NCBI RefSeq assembly: GCF_000757905.1
Contig: NZ_JRLH01000011.1
DNA length: 64,000 bases
Origin: Arsenophonus nilaparvatae
GTDB lineage: Bacteria > Pseudomonadota > Gammaproteobacteria > Enterobacterales > Enterobacteriaceae
Reading direction: 5' to 3' (one strand)
The first letter of the stretch is position 1, and every line of letters begins with the position of its first letter. The position numbers were made by a program, and so were the translations under genes. This document shows positions 45,793-55,207 of this stretch, piece by piece. The notes beneath the pieces are model-generated. The model ran no database searches, was not told the origin of the DNA, and saw nothing but the letters and a program-made list of their open reading frames with translations.

Positions 45793-46410
45793 ATGAAAGC
45801 TCATTACTTTTTTATTAAGAGATTATTGGATGTTTTGGTATCATTATTAGGATTAGTTATTTTATCGCCTTTACTTATTGGTATAGCTATCTGGATAAAA
45901 ATTGATTCTTCAGGTCCAATTTTTTTCCGGCAACTACGGGTAGGTTTGCATGGTAAGACTTTTTATATACACAAATTCAGAAGTATGGCAATAAATTCTG
46001 AACAGCAAAGCCAACTTACGATTGGAAGTGATAGTAGAATTACTCGTTCAGGAAAATTTATTCGTAAGTATAAAATTGATGAACTTGCTCAGCTTATTGA
46101 TGTATTGCAGGGAACTATGAGTTTAGTTGGCCCAAGACCAGAGGTTCCAAAGTTCATGAATATATATCCACAAAAAATTAGAAAACAAATATTGTCAGTC
46201 AAACCAGGTATTACTGATCTTGCCTCTATTGAAATGATCGATGAGAGCTGTATTTTGGCAAAATATTCAGATCCGCAACAAGCATATATTGATGTTATTA
46301 TGCCAATAAAGTCAGAGTATTATATTAAATATATACAAAAAAGATCTATCCTATTTGATATAAAGGTCATTTTTATGACGATTTTTAAAATACTCAAAAA
46401 GATAAAGTAA
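45793..46410 (+). CDS. Initiating phosphosugar transferase (WcaJ/PglC family)
   Basis: A 205-residue polyprenyl-phosphate sugar-1-phosphate transferase that puts the first sugar on undecaprenyl phosphate. One N-terminal membrane helix (about residues 9-33, LLDVLVSLLGLVILSPLL) precedes the catalytic domain: FRQLRVGLHGKTFYIHKFRSM, KYKIDELAQLIDVLQGTMSLVGPRPE, the latter with the catalytic Asp-Glu region and the PRP motif. Short PglC-type length lacks the extra membrane helices of WbaP/WcaJ. It starts on the base after the preceding stop. Confidence 0.88.
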   Translation: MKAHYFFIKRLLDVLVSLLGLVILSPLLIGIAIWIKIDSSGPIFFRQLRVGLHGKTFYIHKFRSMAINSEQQSQLTIGSDSRITRSGKFIRKYKIDELAQLIDVLQGTMSLVGPRPEVPKFMNIYPQKIRKQILSVKPGITDLASIEMIDESCILAKYSDPQQAYIDVIMPIKSEYYIKYIQKRSILFDIKVIFMTIFKILKKIK

Positions 46411-46414
46411 TAAA

Positions 46415-48280
46415 ATGAAAACTCTCGCATTAAGTAAAACTAGATTATTAAAATTTATAGTATTATTATTCGTTGATGTGGCTATTATGTTTTGTTCTTA
46501 TTGGGGAGCATTATGGCTTAGGTTAGATAGAGATACACCTCTTTTTAGTTATTCTCACTGGTTCGTTATCTCTTTGACGATTGTTGTTTCGATTTTTTTC
46601 TTTATTCGAATTGGGTTTTATCGAGCCATCATTAGATATGTGAATATAAGTATTTTAAAATGGACGTTTATTGGTTCTATTATTTCATCAATATTGTTGA
46701 TTGCTTTATCTCTTTATCAGCAAGCGTTTTTACCCAGGACTGTTCCTATAATTTATTTTTTTCTTTTAGTCATATTTTTATGCGGCTCGCGTATTTTTTA
46801 TAGAAACTTAATTAACATTATGACTAATAAAGGGATCCCGGTATTAATATATGGAGCGGGAGAATCGGGAAGACAACTGGTAACGATACTAAGAGAGCAT
46901 AAAGAACTTAACCCAATTTGTTTTATTGATGATAATCCACTAAAAAATAACCATACTATACAAGGCCTAAGAGTTTATTCTATAAATAAGGTAGAAAATT
47001 TAATAAAAAGGAAACAAATTAAAAAAATTCTCCTTGCAATGCCTCAGATAAGCAACAATAGAAAAAAGGAAATTTTACAATATCTAGAAAAATTTCATTG
47101 TGAGTTGCTGACAATACCAAATTTTAATGAGCTTGTTAATGGTACCTCAAAGATTAGTGCTCTTAAAAGGGTATCTATTACAGATATTCTTGGAAGAGAA
47201 CAAATTTCTCCTATGACGGAGTTATTATCTAAAAATATCACTGGTAAAAATATATTAGTTACTGGAGCTGGAGGTTCGATTGGTTCTGAGCTTTGTCGAC
47301 AGATTATTAAACAAAATCCCAATCAATTAGTATTATATGAAATTTCAGAATTCTCTCTTTATTCTATACATTGTGAACTGATATCATTATTAAAAAATAG
47401 TAACATTAATATAATTCCAATATTAGGAGATATAAAAAATAAAGATAAACTGAAATTTTTATTTAGGAAATTTAATATCCAGACAATTTATCATGCTGCT
47501 GCATATAAGCATGTTCCATTGGTTGAGTATAATATAATTGAAGGTATTCAAAATAATATATTTGGTACGTTATTTTTAGCTGAAGTTGCAAATGATTGTC
47601 AAGTAGAGAAATTTGTTTTAATTTCTACGGATAAAGCGGTTAGGCCGGCAAATGTAATGGGAGCAACTAAAAGATTTGCGGAATTGATATTGCAAGCCCT
47701 CGCAAATACTCAATCGAAAACACACTATTCGATGGTAAGATTTGGGAACGTGTTAGGTTCATCTGGTTCTGTCGTTCCATTATTTGAAAAACAGATAGCT
47801 CAGGGAGGCCCTATTACGTTAACACATAAATATATCACTCGATACTTTATGACTATCCCTGAAGCCGCTCAATTAGTGATACAAGCAGGTGCGATGGGTA
47901 AAAGTGGTGATGTTTTTGTTTTGGATATGGGAGACCCTGTAAAAATTTATGATTTAGCAATAAAAATGATTAATCTGTCAGGGCTTTCATTGAAAGATGA
48001 AAATAATCCAGTAGGTGATATTGAAATTCAAATAACTGGTTTGCGCCCTGGTGAAAAACTTTATGAAGAACTCTTGATTAGTGATAATATTTTAGGTACT
48101 GCCCATCCTTTGATTATGACCGCAGAGGAAAAATTTTTGGATTGGGAACAGTTAATTGAAATAATTAATAATATGGATTATCACTGTCATCAGAAAAATT
48201 TGACTTCCTTAAGAGAGCTGCTGCTTAAAGCACCACTTGATTTCAATCCTAAAGATAAAATTTGTGATTTATTTTTATAA
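46415..48280 (+). CDS. Membrane-bound UDP-GlcNAc 4,6-dehydratase (WbpM/FlaA1 family)
   Basis: A 621-residue fusion of a four-helix membrane domain (about residues 12-135), a first Rossmann domain (VLIYGAGESGRQLVTIL) and a second, catalytic SDR domain (NILVTGAGGSIGSELCRQII). The active-site region reads ISTDKAVRPANVMGATKR with the variant Met of WbpM/FlaA1 in place of the SDR Tyr. It converts UDP-GlcNAc to UDP-4-keto-6-deoxy-GlcNAc or its C5 epimer. Closing the operon with a WbpM homologue is typical of P. aeruginosa-like O-antigen clusters. Intact. Confidence 0.88.
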   Translation: MKTLALSKTRLLKFIVLLFVDVAIMFCSYWGALWLRLDRDTPLFSYSHWFVISLTIVVSIFFFIRIGFYRAIIRYVNISILKWTFIGSIISSILLIALSLYQQAFLPRTVPIIYFFLLVIFLCGSRIFYRNLINIMTNKGIPVLIYGAGESGRQLVTILREHKELNPICFIDDNPLKNNHTIQGLRVYSINKVENLIKRKQIKKILLAMPQISNNRKKEILQYLEKFHCELLTIPNFNELVNGTSKISALKRVSITDILGREQISPMTELLSKNITGKNILVTGAGGSIGSELCRQIIKQNPNQLVLYEISEFSLYSIHCELISLLKNSNINIIPILGDIKNKDKLKFLFRKFNIQTIYHAAAYKHVPLVEYNIIEGIQNNIFGTLFLAEVANDCQVEKFVLISTDKAVRPANVMGATKRFAELILQALANTQSKTHYSMVRFGNVLGSSGSVVPLFEKQIAQGGPITLTHKYITRYFMTIPEAAQLVIQAGAMGKSGDVFVLDMGDPVKIYDLAIKMINLSGLSLKDENNPVGDIEIQITGLRPGEKLYEELLISDNILGTAHPLIMTAEEKFLDWEQLIEIINNMDYHCHQKNLTSLRELLLKAPLDFNPKDKICDLFL

Positions 48281-48338
48281 AAATTTTAACGTTTACTTTT
48301 TTTAATAATTTAAGCTTTGTAATAATATATGTAAAATT

Positions 48339-48374
48339 AATAGACTAAGGTATTATATTTAGTCTATTGTTTCT
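48339..48374 (+). terminator. Putative terminator of the polysaccharide operon
   Basis: Arms AATAGACTAA (48339-48348) and TTAGTCTATT (48359-48368) are exact complements around a 10-nt loop, then GTTTCTT. It is about 60 bases after the dehydratase stop. Confidence 0.6.
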
Positions 48375-48464
48375 TGCTTAATATTCTTTGTGTAATGAAA
48401 GAATAAGCATGAAGGTTGTAATAAAAGCTGATTTTGCAAATTTAAACGTTAAAAAATAAAAATG

Positions 48465-48710
48465 TAACCTCATAAATTCATTAAAGACATTCTCATACTC
48501 AACAAGCGATAATTGGTTATTTGTCGTTTGATCTTATTCAGTTGTAGTAACCAAGGTAATCCAATAAGTTTTGTTTCATTTCTTCTCGATTAGCACAATC
48601 AATCATACTTTAAGTTGCCCAAAAATCGTTCTACCATCAGGGCATTATCTGGCCAGCGCCTTAAGCCTTCGTGGCTCGCTTTCGGATCATCGCTTTTTCG
48701 TAAAGATTGA
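48465..48710 (-). pseudogene. Fragment of an IS3-family transposase (C-terminal rve part)
   Basis: Reading the minus strand and allowing frame changes gives LRRWPDNALMVERFLGNLK, then ANREEMKQNLLDYLGYYN, then SLVEYENVFNEF. This is the C-terminal order of IS3-family OrfB (the DNA...E-containing stretch, tail helix, and the P/L-VEYE end). Stops and frameshifts lie between the blocks; no inverted repeats are left. The plus-strand ORF at 48571-48789 is its shadow. Confidence 0.7.
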
Positions 48711-48899
48711 TATTTGCCTTAATGGATATAGGCTTCCTCAATCACTGCGTAAAATTTCCCTCCTTTCGTTATTTAACCACCAAACCTAACTGCCTGTGGT
48801 CTATCCAAGCTTAATTTTTTTCATATCAAGATGTTGCATATAAGCTCAATGTATTGCTTTAGCAAAATGTCCGAATTTATTACAGCACAATAGTTTCGT

Positions 48900-49180
48900 G
48901 TTTAAAGGTGCTAATGACGCGGCTGGTGAAAAAATATTTAACGATGGTTTGACGCATTGGGCCGTGAAGATAGCAATAAAGATGGCATGATTGATATCCT
49001 ATCTGAAATCAGTTACTCAGTTACGGGCTTGCGATGCAAAAGTTGATGCACAATAGCTTAAGACACTGACAGAACTAGGGATCACTAAAATTAGCTTCCG
49101 GCCCTTGCATTGAGCTGAAATCCGTGACGGCAATCAGGTAGTTGCTAGAGTGGATCGTTAAGGATATATCATGAATATAA
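48900..49180 (+). pseudogene. Remnant of a large Ca-binding (RTX/EF-hand-type repeat) protein
   Basis: Fragments in different frames read FDALGREDSNKDGMIDI, then KVDAQ-stop-LKTLTELGITKISF, then EIRDGNQVVAR. They resemble the D-x-N-x-DG-x-ID calcium loop followed by an EL-x-TL-x-ELGI segment that ends many large secreted haemolysin- or adhesin-like proteins. Interrupted by several stops and frameshifts. Only the order of motifs supports this call. Confidence 0.5.
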
Positions 49181-49244
49181 AGCTTAGATATTGCTAGCAG
49201 TGGCAGCTAGTTTTTTAGCTAGTTGCGATGATAAAAAGTAGATG

Positions 49245-49320
49245 TGGTGCCCGGAGGCGGAATCGAACCACCGACACGAGGATTTTCAATCCTCTGCTCT
49301 ACCGACTGAGCTATCCGGGC
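49245..49320 (-). tRNA. tRNA-Phe (GAA)
   Basis: The minus strand starts GCCCGGATAGCTCAGTCGGT and forms a full cloverleaf. The anticodon loop in GAGGATTGAAAATCCTC gives GAA (Phe); the T arm is GGTTCGATTCC and the acceptor ends with an encoded CCA. 76 nt in all. It lies beside a decayed, IS-rich stretch, consistent with a tRNA-associated recombination or integration site, though no att repeat was seen. Confidence 0.97.
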
Positions 49321-49448
49321 AACGCCGCGCATTAAACCCTATTCCACACAACTCGTCAATGTATTTCCGGTAAAAAATGCGAAATCATGCTTATTTGCTG
49401 TTTTTTTGAACCACGAGATAATGACTATCTTTTTTGTAAATTATTTTT

Positions 49449-50021
49449 TTAATTTAATGCATCATTCTTTCTACATTTAGCAATAGTTAAGATATCTTCT
49501 GCTAGTAGTTTGGCGATCAAAACATCTTCAATATTTCTCTTAACCACTAATTTGCTTAGACAACCTTCTAAAATTAACTCCATTTGCTTAGCAACTTGCT
49601 CGCTGTCGTCTATATCTAGTTGCCTTAACAGCTCAAGACTAAAATTAAATGACAATTTTTTTTGCTGTTCACTCAGTTGATGAATTGGATGCTCTGGATC
49701 TGGAAAAATACTGCATGCAGCAATAAATAGGCAGCCTGGAAAGCGATTATCGCTGACTTTTTGAGCTAACTGGTTATAACGGGCTAATAGTTTTTCTTCT
49801 GGAGAAAGTTGGTCATTGAGTTGTATCTGCTGCTGCCAGGTCTCAATTTGTTGACTATGGTGACGTAAACAATCATAAAGCAACGCTTCATTATTTGGCC
49901 AAAATTGACGCGATTTATTGAATTCTACTTTAAGTTTATTAAGTAATATTTCAATATTACAGCCAAGGCCATGTTGTTCTAACAGTTGTAGTACAGAGTT
50001 CAGTACTTGCTCACGTTGCAT
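49449..50021 (-). CDS. yjdC: TetR-like transcriptional regulator
   Basis: A 190-residue protein, the length of E. coli YjdC (191). The first 45 residues form a helix-turn-helix domain (LLEQHGLGCNIEILLNKLKV, then KSRQFWPNNEALLYDCL). The ligand-binding portion has FPGCLFIAACSIFPDPEHP, where TetR_C-type proteins carry the GC(l/f) block. In E. coli yjdC lies just upstream/downstream of dsbD (dipZ) as here; its ligand is unknown. It starts two bases after the dsbD stop, so the two are cotranscribed. Confidence 0.8.
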   Translation of the reverse strand: MQREQVLNSVLQLLEQHGLGCNIEILLNKLKVEFNKSRQFWPNNEALLYDCLRHHSQQIETWQQQIQLNDQLSPEEKLLARYNQLAQKVSDNRFPGCLFIAACSIFPDPEHPIHQLSEQQKKLSFNFSLELLRQLDIDDSEQVAKQMELILEGCLSKLVVKRNIEDVLIAKLLAEDILTIAKCRKNDALN

Positions 50022-50023
50022 GT

Positions 50024-51796
50024 TTATTTCCCTTGCCGTTGCGTAATTTGTTCTAAATGCTGATAGAACATTTTGCTATTCATAAAACCATAAACCCTTG
50101 AATTAGGTAATTCGATACCTTTATCATCATAGAAAATAATGGTGGGTAATCCATAGACATCGAGATATTGTAAAAGAGATTTTTGTTCAGCATTATTTTC
50201 TGTCACATTGGCTTGTAGTAATAACATATTATCCAGTTTACTTTTGACCTTGGGATCACTAAAGGTATATTTTTCAAACTCCCTACAGGCGACACACCAA
50301 TCAGCATAAAAATCAAGCATAACTATTTTGCTAGTATTATTGTTTATTGCTTGTTTGATTTCTTGCCAATTTTTTACCTGTTTAAATTTTAAATCCATAT
50401 GGCCTTGTGATTTTGATATGGCTGGTATTTGCCAAACTCCATTTTGTAGCGGCTGGGCTGCTATGATAGCTAATAGTAAAAATAAGATCTGTCCAATTCG
50501 CGCCCAGCCGTTATGTTTCTTAAGTAATAGAATGAACACCCATATACAAAATGCAGTTATCAATAAACTGCTTAACCTAAGACTCCAGATCTCGCCAAAA
50601 ATCCGCTCAAGTAAGAAAATGGGTAACGCTAAGATCACAAAGCCAAACGCTTCTTTAACATATTGCATCCAAGGGCCTCTACGAGGAAGTAGTCGATGGC
50701 CAAATAATATTATGCCAATAAGTGGCAGCCCCATACCTAATGCATATAGGTAAAGTGTTAGACTTCCGATTAACAGATTTCCGCTTTGGGCAATATAAAG
50801 CAAAATAGCACTGAGTGGCGCTGTGGTACAGGGAGAACAGATAAGCCCGGCCAGTGCGCCCATAATAAATACACCAAAATAAGATCCTGCTTTTTGGTGG
50901 TCGCTCCAATTAATCAGTTTTGTTTGCAGTGAAGATGGTAGCTGTAGGTTATAAAAACCAAACATCGAAAATGCCAGCAGAATAAACAGAACGGAAATTA
51001 TGATCAAAACATAGGGGTGCTGAAGTGCGGCTTGAAATGATAAACCGGCCGCTGCAACAATTAGCCCCAATAGGGTATAAGTGAGAGCCATTCCTTGAAC
51101 ATAACTAAAAGCTAACCAAAAAATTTTTATTAAACTTTTGGGTCTTTGCTTACCTAATATAATACCTGAAATTAAAGGGTACATCGGTAAGACGCAAGGA
51201 GTAAATGCAACACCAATACCGAATAGCAGTGCCCATAAAGGTGAAAAAGGTTGCTCTGTTTTTCCGCTAGTCGCTTTTTTCGCTGACGAGTTAGCGTTTG
51301 GTTGAACAAATTTACTGGTGGCTAGCGATTTTTTGGTGGCAATGACGGAGCTAAGTGGAATAATTTTTGTTTCTGGTGGATAACAGTAGCCGGCAGCTGC
51401 ACACCCTTGATATCTCACTTCAATATTGGCTTGGTCTGTGGCACTGATAATAGGAATATTAATAACTAAATTATTAAAATAAACAACTGTTTTACCAAAA
51501 AATTCATCTTCATGATATTTTCCTTTTGGTAATTGATATTTATCGAGCTTGGCATGATTGGGAAGGAATTTTATCTGTTTTTGATAGAGATAATAGCCGG
51601 GCTGTATTTGCCAGTTCACTATCAATTTGTTGTCTTTTTGTTCAAAATCAAACACGAAGGCTTGATCAGCAGAGAGCAATTGATTCATTCCTCCTTTTTC
51701 AAAAATAGCATATGCTGCGGTTGATAAAAGGAATGTCCCACACAGTATTAGTAATAAGCTTAAAACATAAACACGTCTCTGCATAATAGATTTCAA
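50024..51796 (-). CDS. dsbD: Thiol:disulfide interchange protein DsbD
   Basis: Passes electrons from cytoplasmic thioredoxin to periplasmic DsbC, DsbG and CcmG. A 590-residue protein in three domains: a periplasmic alpha domain after the signal peptide with the pair in GCAAAGYCYPP; a membrane beta domain of eight helices with the redox Cys in GVAFTPCVLPMYPL and ICSPCTTAPLS; and a C-terminal thioredoxin-like gamma domain with DFYADWCVACREFEKYTF. All six cysteines expected are present. In E. coli cutA lies just upstream of dsbD; there is none here. Confidence 0.93.
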   Translation of the reverse strand: MKSIMQRRVYVLSLLLILCGTFLLSTAAYAIFEKGGMNQLLSADQAFVFDFEQKDNKLIVNWQIQPGYYLYQKQIKFLPNHAKLDKYQLPKGKYHEDEFFGKTVVYFNNLVINIPIISATDQANIEVRYQGCAAAGYCYPPETKIIPLSSVIATKKSLATSKFVQPNANSSAKKATSGKTEQPFSPLWALLFGIGVAFTPCVLPMYPLISGIILGKQRPKSLIKIFWLAFSYVQGMALTYTLLGLIVAAAGLSFQAALQHPYVLIIISVLFILLAFSMFGFYNLQLPSSLQTKLINWSDHQKAGSYFGVFIMGALAGLICSPCTTAPLSAILLYIAQSGNLLIGSLTLYLYALGMGLPLIGIILFGHRLLPRRGPWMQYVKEAFGFVILALPIFLLERIFGEIWSLRLSSLLITAFCIWVFILLLKKHNGWARIGQILFLLLAIIAAQPLQNGVWQIPAISKSQGHMDLKFKQVKNWQEIKQAINNNTSKIVMLDFYADWCVACREFEKYTFSDPKVKSKLDNMLLLQANVTENNAEQKSLLQYLDVYGLPTIIFYDDKGIELPNSRVYGFMNSKMFYQHLEQITQRQGK

Positions 51797-51902
51797 AATA
51801 GCTGTTAAGTTTAAAATAAGATAATTATTGAACTATAACCTACTGTTTATCGATTGGAAAAGTTTTAGTGGCTAATTTGTTTAAAGAATATTGATTGTTA
51901 CG

Positions 51903-51932
51903 ATAAAAATTCAAGGACTTTAGGTCCTTGAA
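51903..51932 (-). terminator. Rho-independent terminator of dcuA
   Basis: On the minus strand TTCAAGGAC and GTCCTTGAA (51924-51932 and 51910-51918) pair around a 5-nt loop and are followed by TTTTTATCG. It lies 17 bases beyond the dcuA stop. Confidence 0.75.
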
Positions 51933-51948
51933 TCAGATTTTTCTAACA

Positions 51949-53265
51949 TTAAAGGATGATGCTACCAAACAAAAAACCGAAAAGGACAGATAGGCAAACA
52001 CCAATAGTGCCAGGAATAAAAAATGGATGATTAAACACAAAGCGACCAATGCGAGTCGTACGGGTGTCATCCATTTGAACAGCGGCAACTAATGTTGGAT
52101 AGGTTGGTAAAACGAAGAGACCCGAAACCGCAGAAAAAGAGGCAATGGCGGTTAATGGACTGACGTTTAAAGCAAGAGCCATTGGCATTAGCGCCTTAGC
52201 TGTTGCAGCCTGAGAGTAGAGTAGTGCAGAACAGATGAAAAATATCACCGCTAGCATCCATGAATGATTATGAATAAGTTGACCGGCAGTGGCTTTTATC
52301 CACTCAATATTAGCCTGGACAAAAGTATCGCCTAACCATGCTACGCCTAAAATACAGATACAGGCACTCATACCTGCTTTAAAGGTACTAGAATTTAAGA
52401 TAGCATCTGTTTTAACATGGCAACTTAGTGTAATTAAGGTCGCTACACTTAACATAATAATCAAAATTGCATTGGTCGTATTCATTAGTGGTGTTTCAAT
52501 TAGACCAAGACTGGGGCTATTAATCATGGCATAAATAACCACACATATGACACCTAGCAGAAAAAATAACACTGACTTTTTCGCGCCAGCTTTAATTTTT
52601 TTAGACTGACAACCTCTTAATTCAATTAATCCGGCGGCTAAACGTTGTTGATAAATGCGATCATTAGCCAGTTTAGAATCAAAGCACCAAGAAATAATGA
52701 ATGACATAAGTAAAATAGCTAAAAAAGTTGCCGGTAAGAGAATCGCTAGTAAGCTAATATAGCTAATGGGTTTACTAACCATAGCAGGATTTTCCATAAC
52801 CGAAGCAATATAGACCACAGCAGCTGAAATCGGTGATGCAGTGATGCCGATTTGTGCCGCAACAACAGCTGTTGATAAGGGCCGGCAGGGTTTAATACCA
52901 TTTTCTTTAGCAACTTCTGCAATAACCGGTAAAGTTGCCAATGAAATATTACCTGTACCTGCAAATAAAGTCAGAAAATAGGTAACGATCGGCGCTAAGA
53001 TGGTAATGTATTTAGGATTTTTACGAAGTAATTTTTCTGTTTGATCAATCAAATAATCTAATCCACCGGCAATTTGCATGGCCGAGATAGCGGCGATAAC
53101 AGCCATAATAATGGAAATAACATCATAGGGTATTGTTCCTGGTTTAACACCTAAAATTGCCAGCATCAAGACGCCAAGACCGCCAGCAAAGCCTATACCG
53201 ATACTTCCTAGTCGTGCTCCCAGAAAGATGGCCAGCAGAACAATAATAAATTCTACGGCTAACAT
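51949..53265 (-). CDS. dcuA: Anaerobic C4-dicarboxylate antiporter DcuA
   Basis: A 438-residue inner-membrane protein with about 10-12 helices. FAGTGNISLATLPVIAEVAKEN and ITASPISAAVVYIASVMENP are conserved DcuA/DcuB segments. It exchanges aspartate, malate, fumarate and succinate, and with AspA supports fumarate respiration: aspartate is imported, deaminated to fumarate and reduced. The gene follows aspA in the same direction, 134 bp apart, with a terminator-like hairpin between, as in E. coli. Confidence 0.93.
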   Translation of the reverse strand: MLAVEFIIVLLAIFLGARLGSIGIGFAGGLGVLMLAILGVKPGTIPYDVISIIMAVIAAISAMQIAGGLDYLIDQTEKLLRKNPKYITILAPIVTYFLTLFAGTGNISLATLPVIAEVAKENGIKPCRPLSTAVVAAQIGITASPISAAVVYIASVMENPAMVSKPISYISLLAILLPATFLAILLMSFIISWCFDSKLANDRIYQQRLAAGLIELRGCQSKKIKAGAKKSVLFFLLGVICVVIYAMINSPSLGLIETPLMNTTNAILIIMLSVATLITLSCHVKTDAILNSSTFKAGMSACICILGVAWLGDTFVQANIEWIKATAGQLIHNHSWMLAVIFFICSALLYSQAATAKALMPMALALNVSPLTAIASFSAVSGLFVLPTYPTLVAAVQMDDTRTTRIGRFVFNHPFFIPGTIGVCLSVLFGFLFGSIIL

Positions 53266-53327
53266 AATGTTTACTCCTTAAAGTAATTGATAATATTTTG
53301 TTTGTTTTTTGTATATGCATAAAGTAA

Positions 53328-53358
53328 AAGGCACGCTTCTTTGCAGAGAGCGTGCCTT
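53328..53358 (-). terminator. Terminator-like hairpin between aspA and dcuA
   Basis: Arms AAGGCACGCT (53328-53337) and AGCGTGCCTT (53349-53358) are perfect complements; on the minus strand they are followed by TTTACTTT. It would end or attenuate aspA transcripts so that dcuA is partly independent. Confidence 0.7.
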
Positions 53359-53399
53359 AAAAATTAAGACGAATTAATTTTTATTGTTAACATGCTAAT

Positions 53400-54824
53400 T
53401 TAGTCATCAAAGCGTTTCGCTTTATACTGAGGATTTTTTAGATTTTCAACAGAGAAAATATCGTCTAATTGTTCTTCTGTTAGTAAACCTCGCTCTAATA
53501 CTACTTCTCTAACATTTTTACCTGTTTCAGCGCATATTTTACCGACGATATCGCCATTATGATGACCGATAAATGGATTAAGATAAGTGACAATGCCAAT
53601 CGAATTAAAAACATATTTTTCGCATATTTCTTTATTGACGGTAATACCGTTAATACATTTTTCCAGTAAATTACGGCAAGAATTATTCATTAATGAAATA
53701 GATTCAAAAATTGCCTGGCCGATTGCCGGCTCCATCACATTTAATTGCAATTGTCCTGCTTCCGCTGCGATAGTAACACAAGTATCGTTGCCAATAACTT
53801 TGAAGCATGCTTGATTAACCACTTCAGGGATAACAGGATTGACTTTAGCAGGCATAATAGATGAACCCGCTTGTAGTTCGGGTAGATTGATTTCTTTTAA
53901 ACCAGCACGAGGGCCGGAAGAGAGTAGGCGAAGATCATTACAGATTTTTGATAGTTTAACGGCTAAGCGTTTTAATCCTGCATGTACTGTAATATAAGCA
54001 CCACAGTCGGAAGTTGCTTCAATTAAATCTTCTGCCGGAATGCAGGGCAATCCTGTTACTTCAGCTAATTTTTTTACCACCAATTCTTGATAACCGGCAG
54101 CGGTATTGACTCGGGTTCCGATTGCGGTTGCACCAAGATTGACTTCAAGTAATAATTCACTAGCGCGGTGTAAATTTTTTATTTCTTCTTTTAATAATGT
54201 AGCAAATGCATGAAATTCTTGCCCTACTGTCATAGGAACCGCATCTTGTAATTGGGTGCGACCCATTTTAAGAATATCTTTAAATTGGTTGGCTTTTTGT
54301 TCAAAACCTTCTTGAAGTAGGGTAATTGATTTAATTAGGTTAGTAATAGAGTTATAAACCGCAATTCGAAAGCCGGTTGGATAGGCATCATTAGTTGATT
54401 GACTCTTATTTAAATGGTCATTGGGATCTAGATATTGGTATTCACCTTTTTTATGTCCCATTAATTCAAGACCAATGTTAGCCAGGACTTCGTTAGTATT
54501 CATATTTAATGATGTACCGGCTCCCCCTTGAAAGACATCTACTGGAAACTGATCCATGCACTTGCCTTTATCTAAAATTTGGTCACAGGCATTAATAATC
54601 GCATCTGCTTGTTTTTGTGGAATGGTTTTTAGTTCTTTATTTGCCATTGCCGCTGCTTTTTTTACCATTACCATTCCACGAATAAATTCTGGTACATGAT
54701 TAATAGTTCGGTCGCTAATATAGAAATTCTCGATCGCACGCAATGTATGAATACCATAATAGGCTTCAGCAGGTACATCTCGTTTACCTAATAGGTCTTC
54801 TTCAGAACGGATACTTTTAGACAT
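53400..54824 (-). CDS. aspA: Aspartate ammonia-lyase (aspartase)
   Basis: Deaminates L-aspartate to fumarate and ammonia. A 474-residue member of the fumarase/aspartase superfamily. GAGTSLNMNTNEVLANIGLE and KSQSTNDAYPTGFRIA bind substrate, and AGSSIMPAKVNPVIPEVVNQ is the superfamily signature, whose Ser in GSSIMPAKVNP is the catalytic base. E. coli AspA has 478 residues. A CRP site lies upstream (55020-55035). Followed by dcuA. Confidence 0.95.
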   Translation of the reverse strand: MSKSIRSEEDLLGKRDVPAEAYYGIHTLRAIENFYISDRTINHVPEFIRGMVMVKKAAAMANKELKTIPQKQADAIINACDQILDKGKCMDQFPVDVFQGGAGTSLNMNTNEVLANIGLELMGHKKGEYQYLDPNDHLNKSQSTNDAYPTGFRIAVYNSITNLIKSITLLQEGFEQKANQFKDILKMGRTQLQDAVPMTVGQEFHAFATLLKEEIKNLHRASELLLEVNLGATAIGTRVNTAAGYQELVVKKLAEVTGLPCIPAEDLIEATSDCGAYITVHAGLKRLAVKLSKICNDLRLLSSGPRAGLKEINLPELQAGSSIMPAKVNPVIPEVVNQACFKVIGNDTCVTIAAEAGQLQLNVMEPAIGQAIFESISLMNNSCRNLLEKCINGITVNKEICEKYVFNSIGIVTYLNPFIGHHNGDIVGKICAETGKNVREVVLERGLLTEEQLDDIFSVENLKNPQYKAKRFDD

Positions 54825-55207
54825 ACAAACCTTCTTAAAATTAAATAGCGATTTACTAACTGAATATGTAATGTAATAGTAAAAATGGATTATATTAACG
54901 TCAGATTTGAAATTAATAACTAAGATTTTAATTATAACCGTGATATATATTCCGAAATAGTGGTATTGTCATAAATATGGAATACTATATATGCATCTTA
55001 GTGGATTAAATATGATATGTGTGATCACATTCACATAACCAATTAAAAACATTAAAATTTTTTATCATTGAAAAATGTATGATAGATCTGCATCATATAG
55101 GTATTATCGGCTTATAAAGCAAATATTGTGATATTCATTTTTTTGAGAAAATTTATCTTGCTAAGTCAAGAGGCTAGCGTTTTATTAGCAAATATTAGGA
55201 GAATTGT
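54825..55207. other. Divergent aspA/fxsA intergenic region
   Basis: About 380 AT-rich bases between divergent aspA and fxsA. It contains a perfect CRP palindrome at 55020-55035. No small gene was found. Confidence 0.6.
55020..55035. promoter_or_regulatory. CRP-binding site upstream of aspA and fxsA
   Basis: TGTGATCACATTCACA matches the CRP consensus TGTGA-N6-TCACA in both half-sites. E. coli aspA is CRP-activated. It is 196 bp from the aspA start and 173 bp from fxsA, so either or both could respond. Confidence 0.8.

Larger units (their letters stand above)
48281..49244. other. Gene-graveyard region between the O-antigen cluster and tRNA-Phe
   Basis: About 960 bases with no intact gene. It contains a terminator-like hairpin (48339-48368), fragments of an IS3-like transposase on the minus strand (48465-48710) and fragments of a calcium-binding, RTX-like protein on the plus strand (about 48900-49180). 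The rest is unassigned. A long imperfect repeat of CTAGC-type elements close to the tRNA (49187-49230) could be part of its terminator. Confidence 0.65.

Noticed and set aside
48571..48789. A small plus-strand gene
   Set aside because: The minus strand carries clear IS3-transposase fragments; the plus-strand ORF has no start signal or family resemblance.
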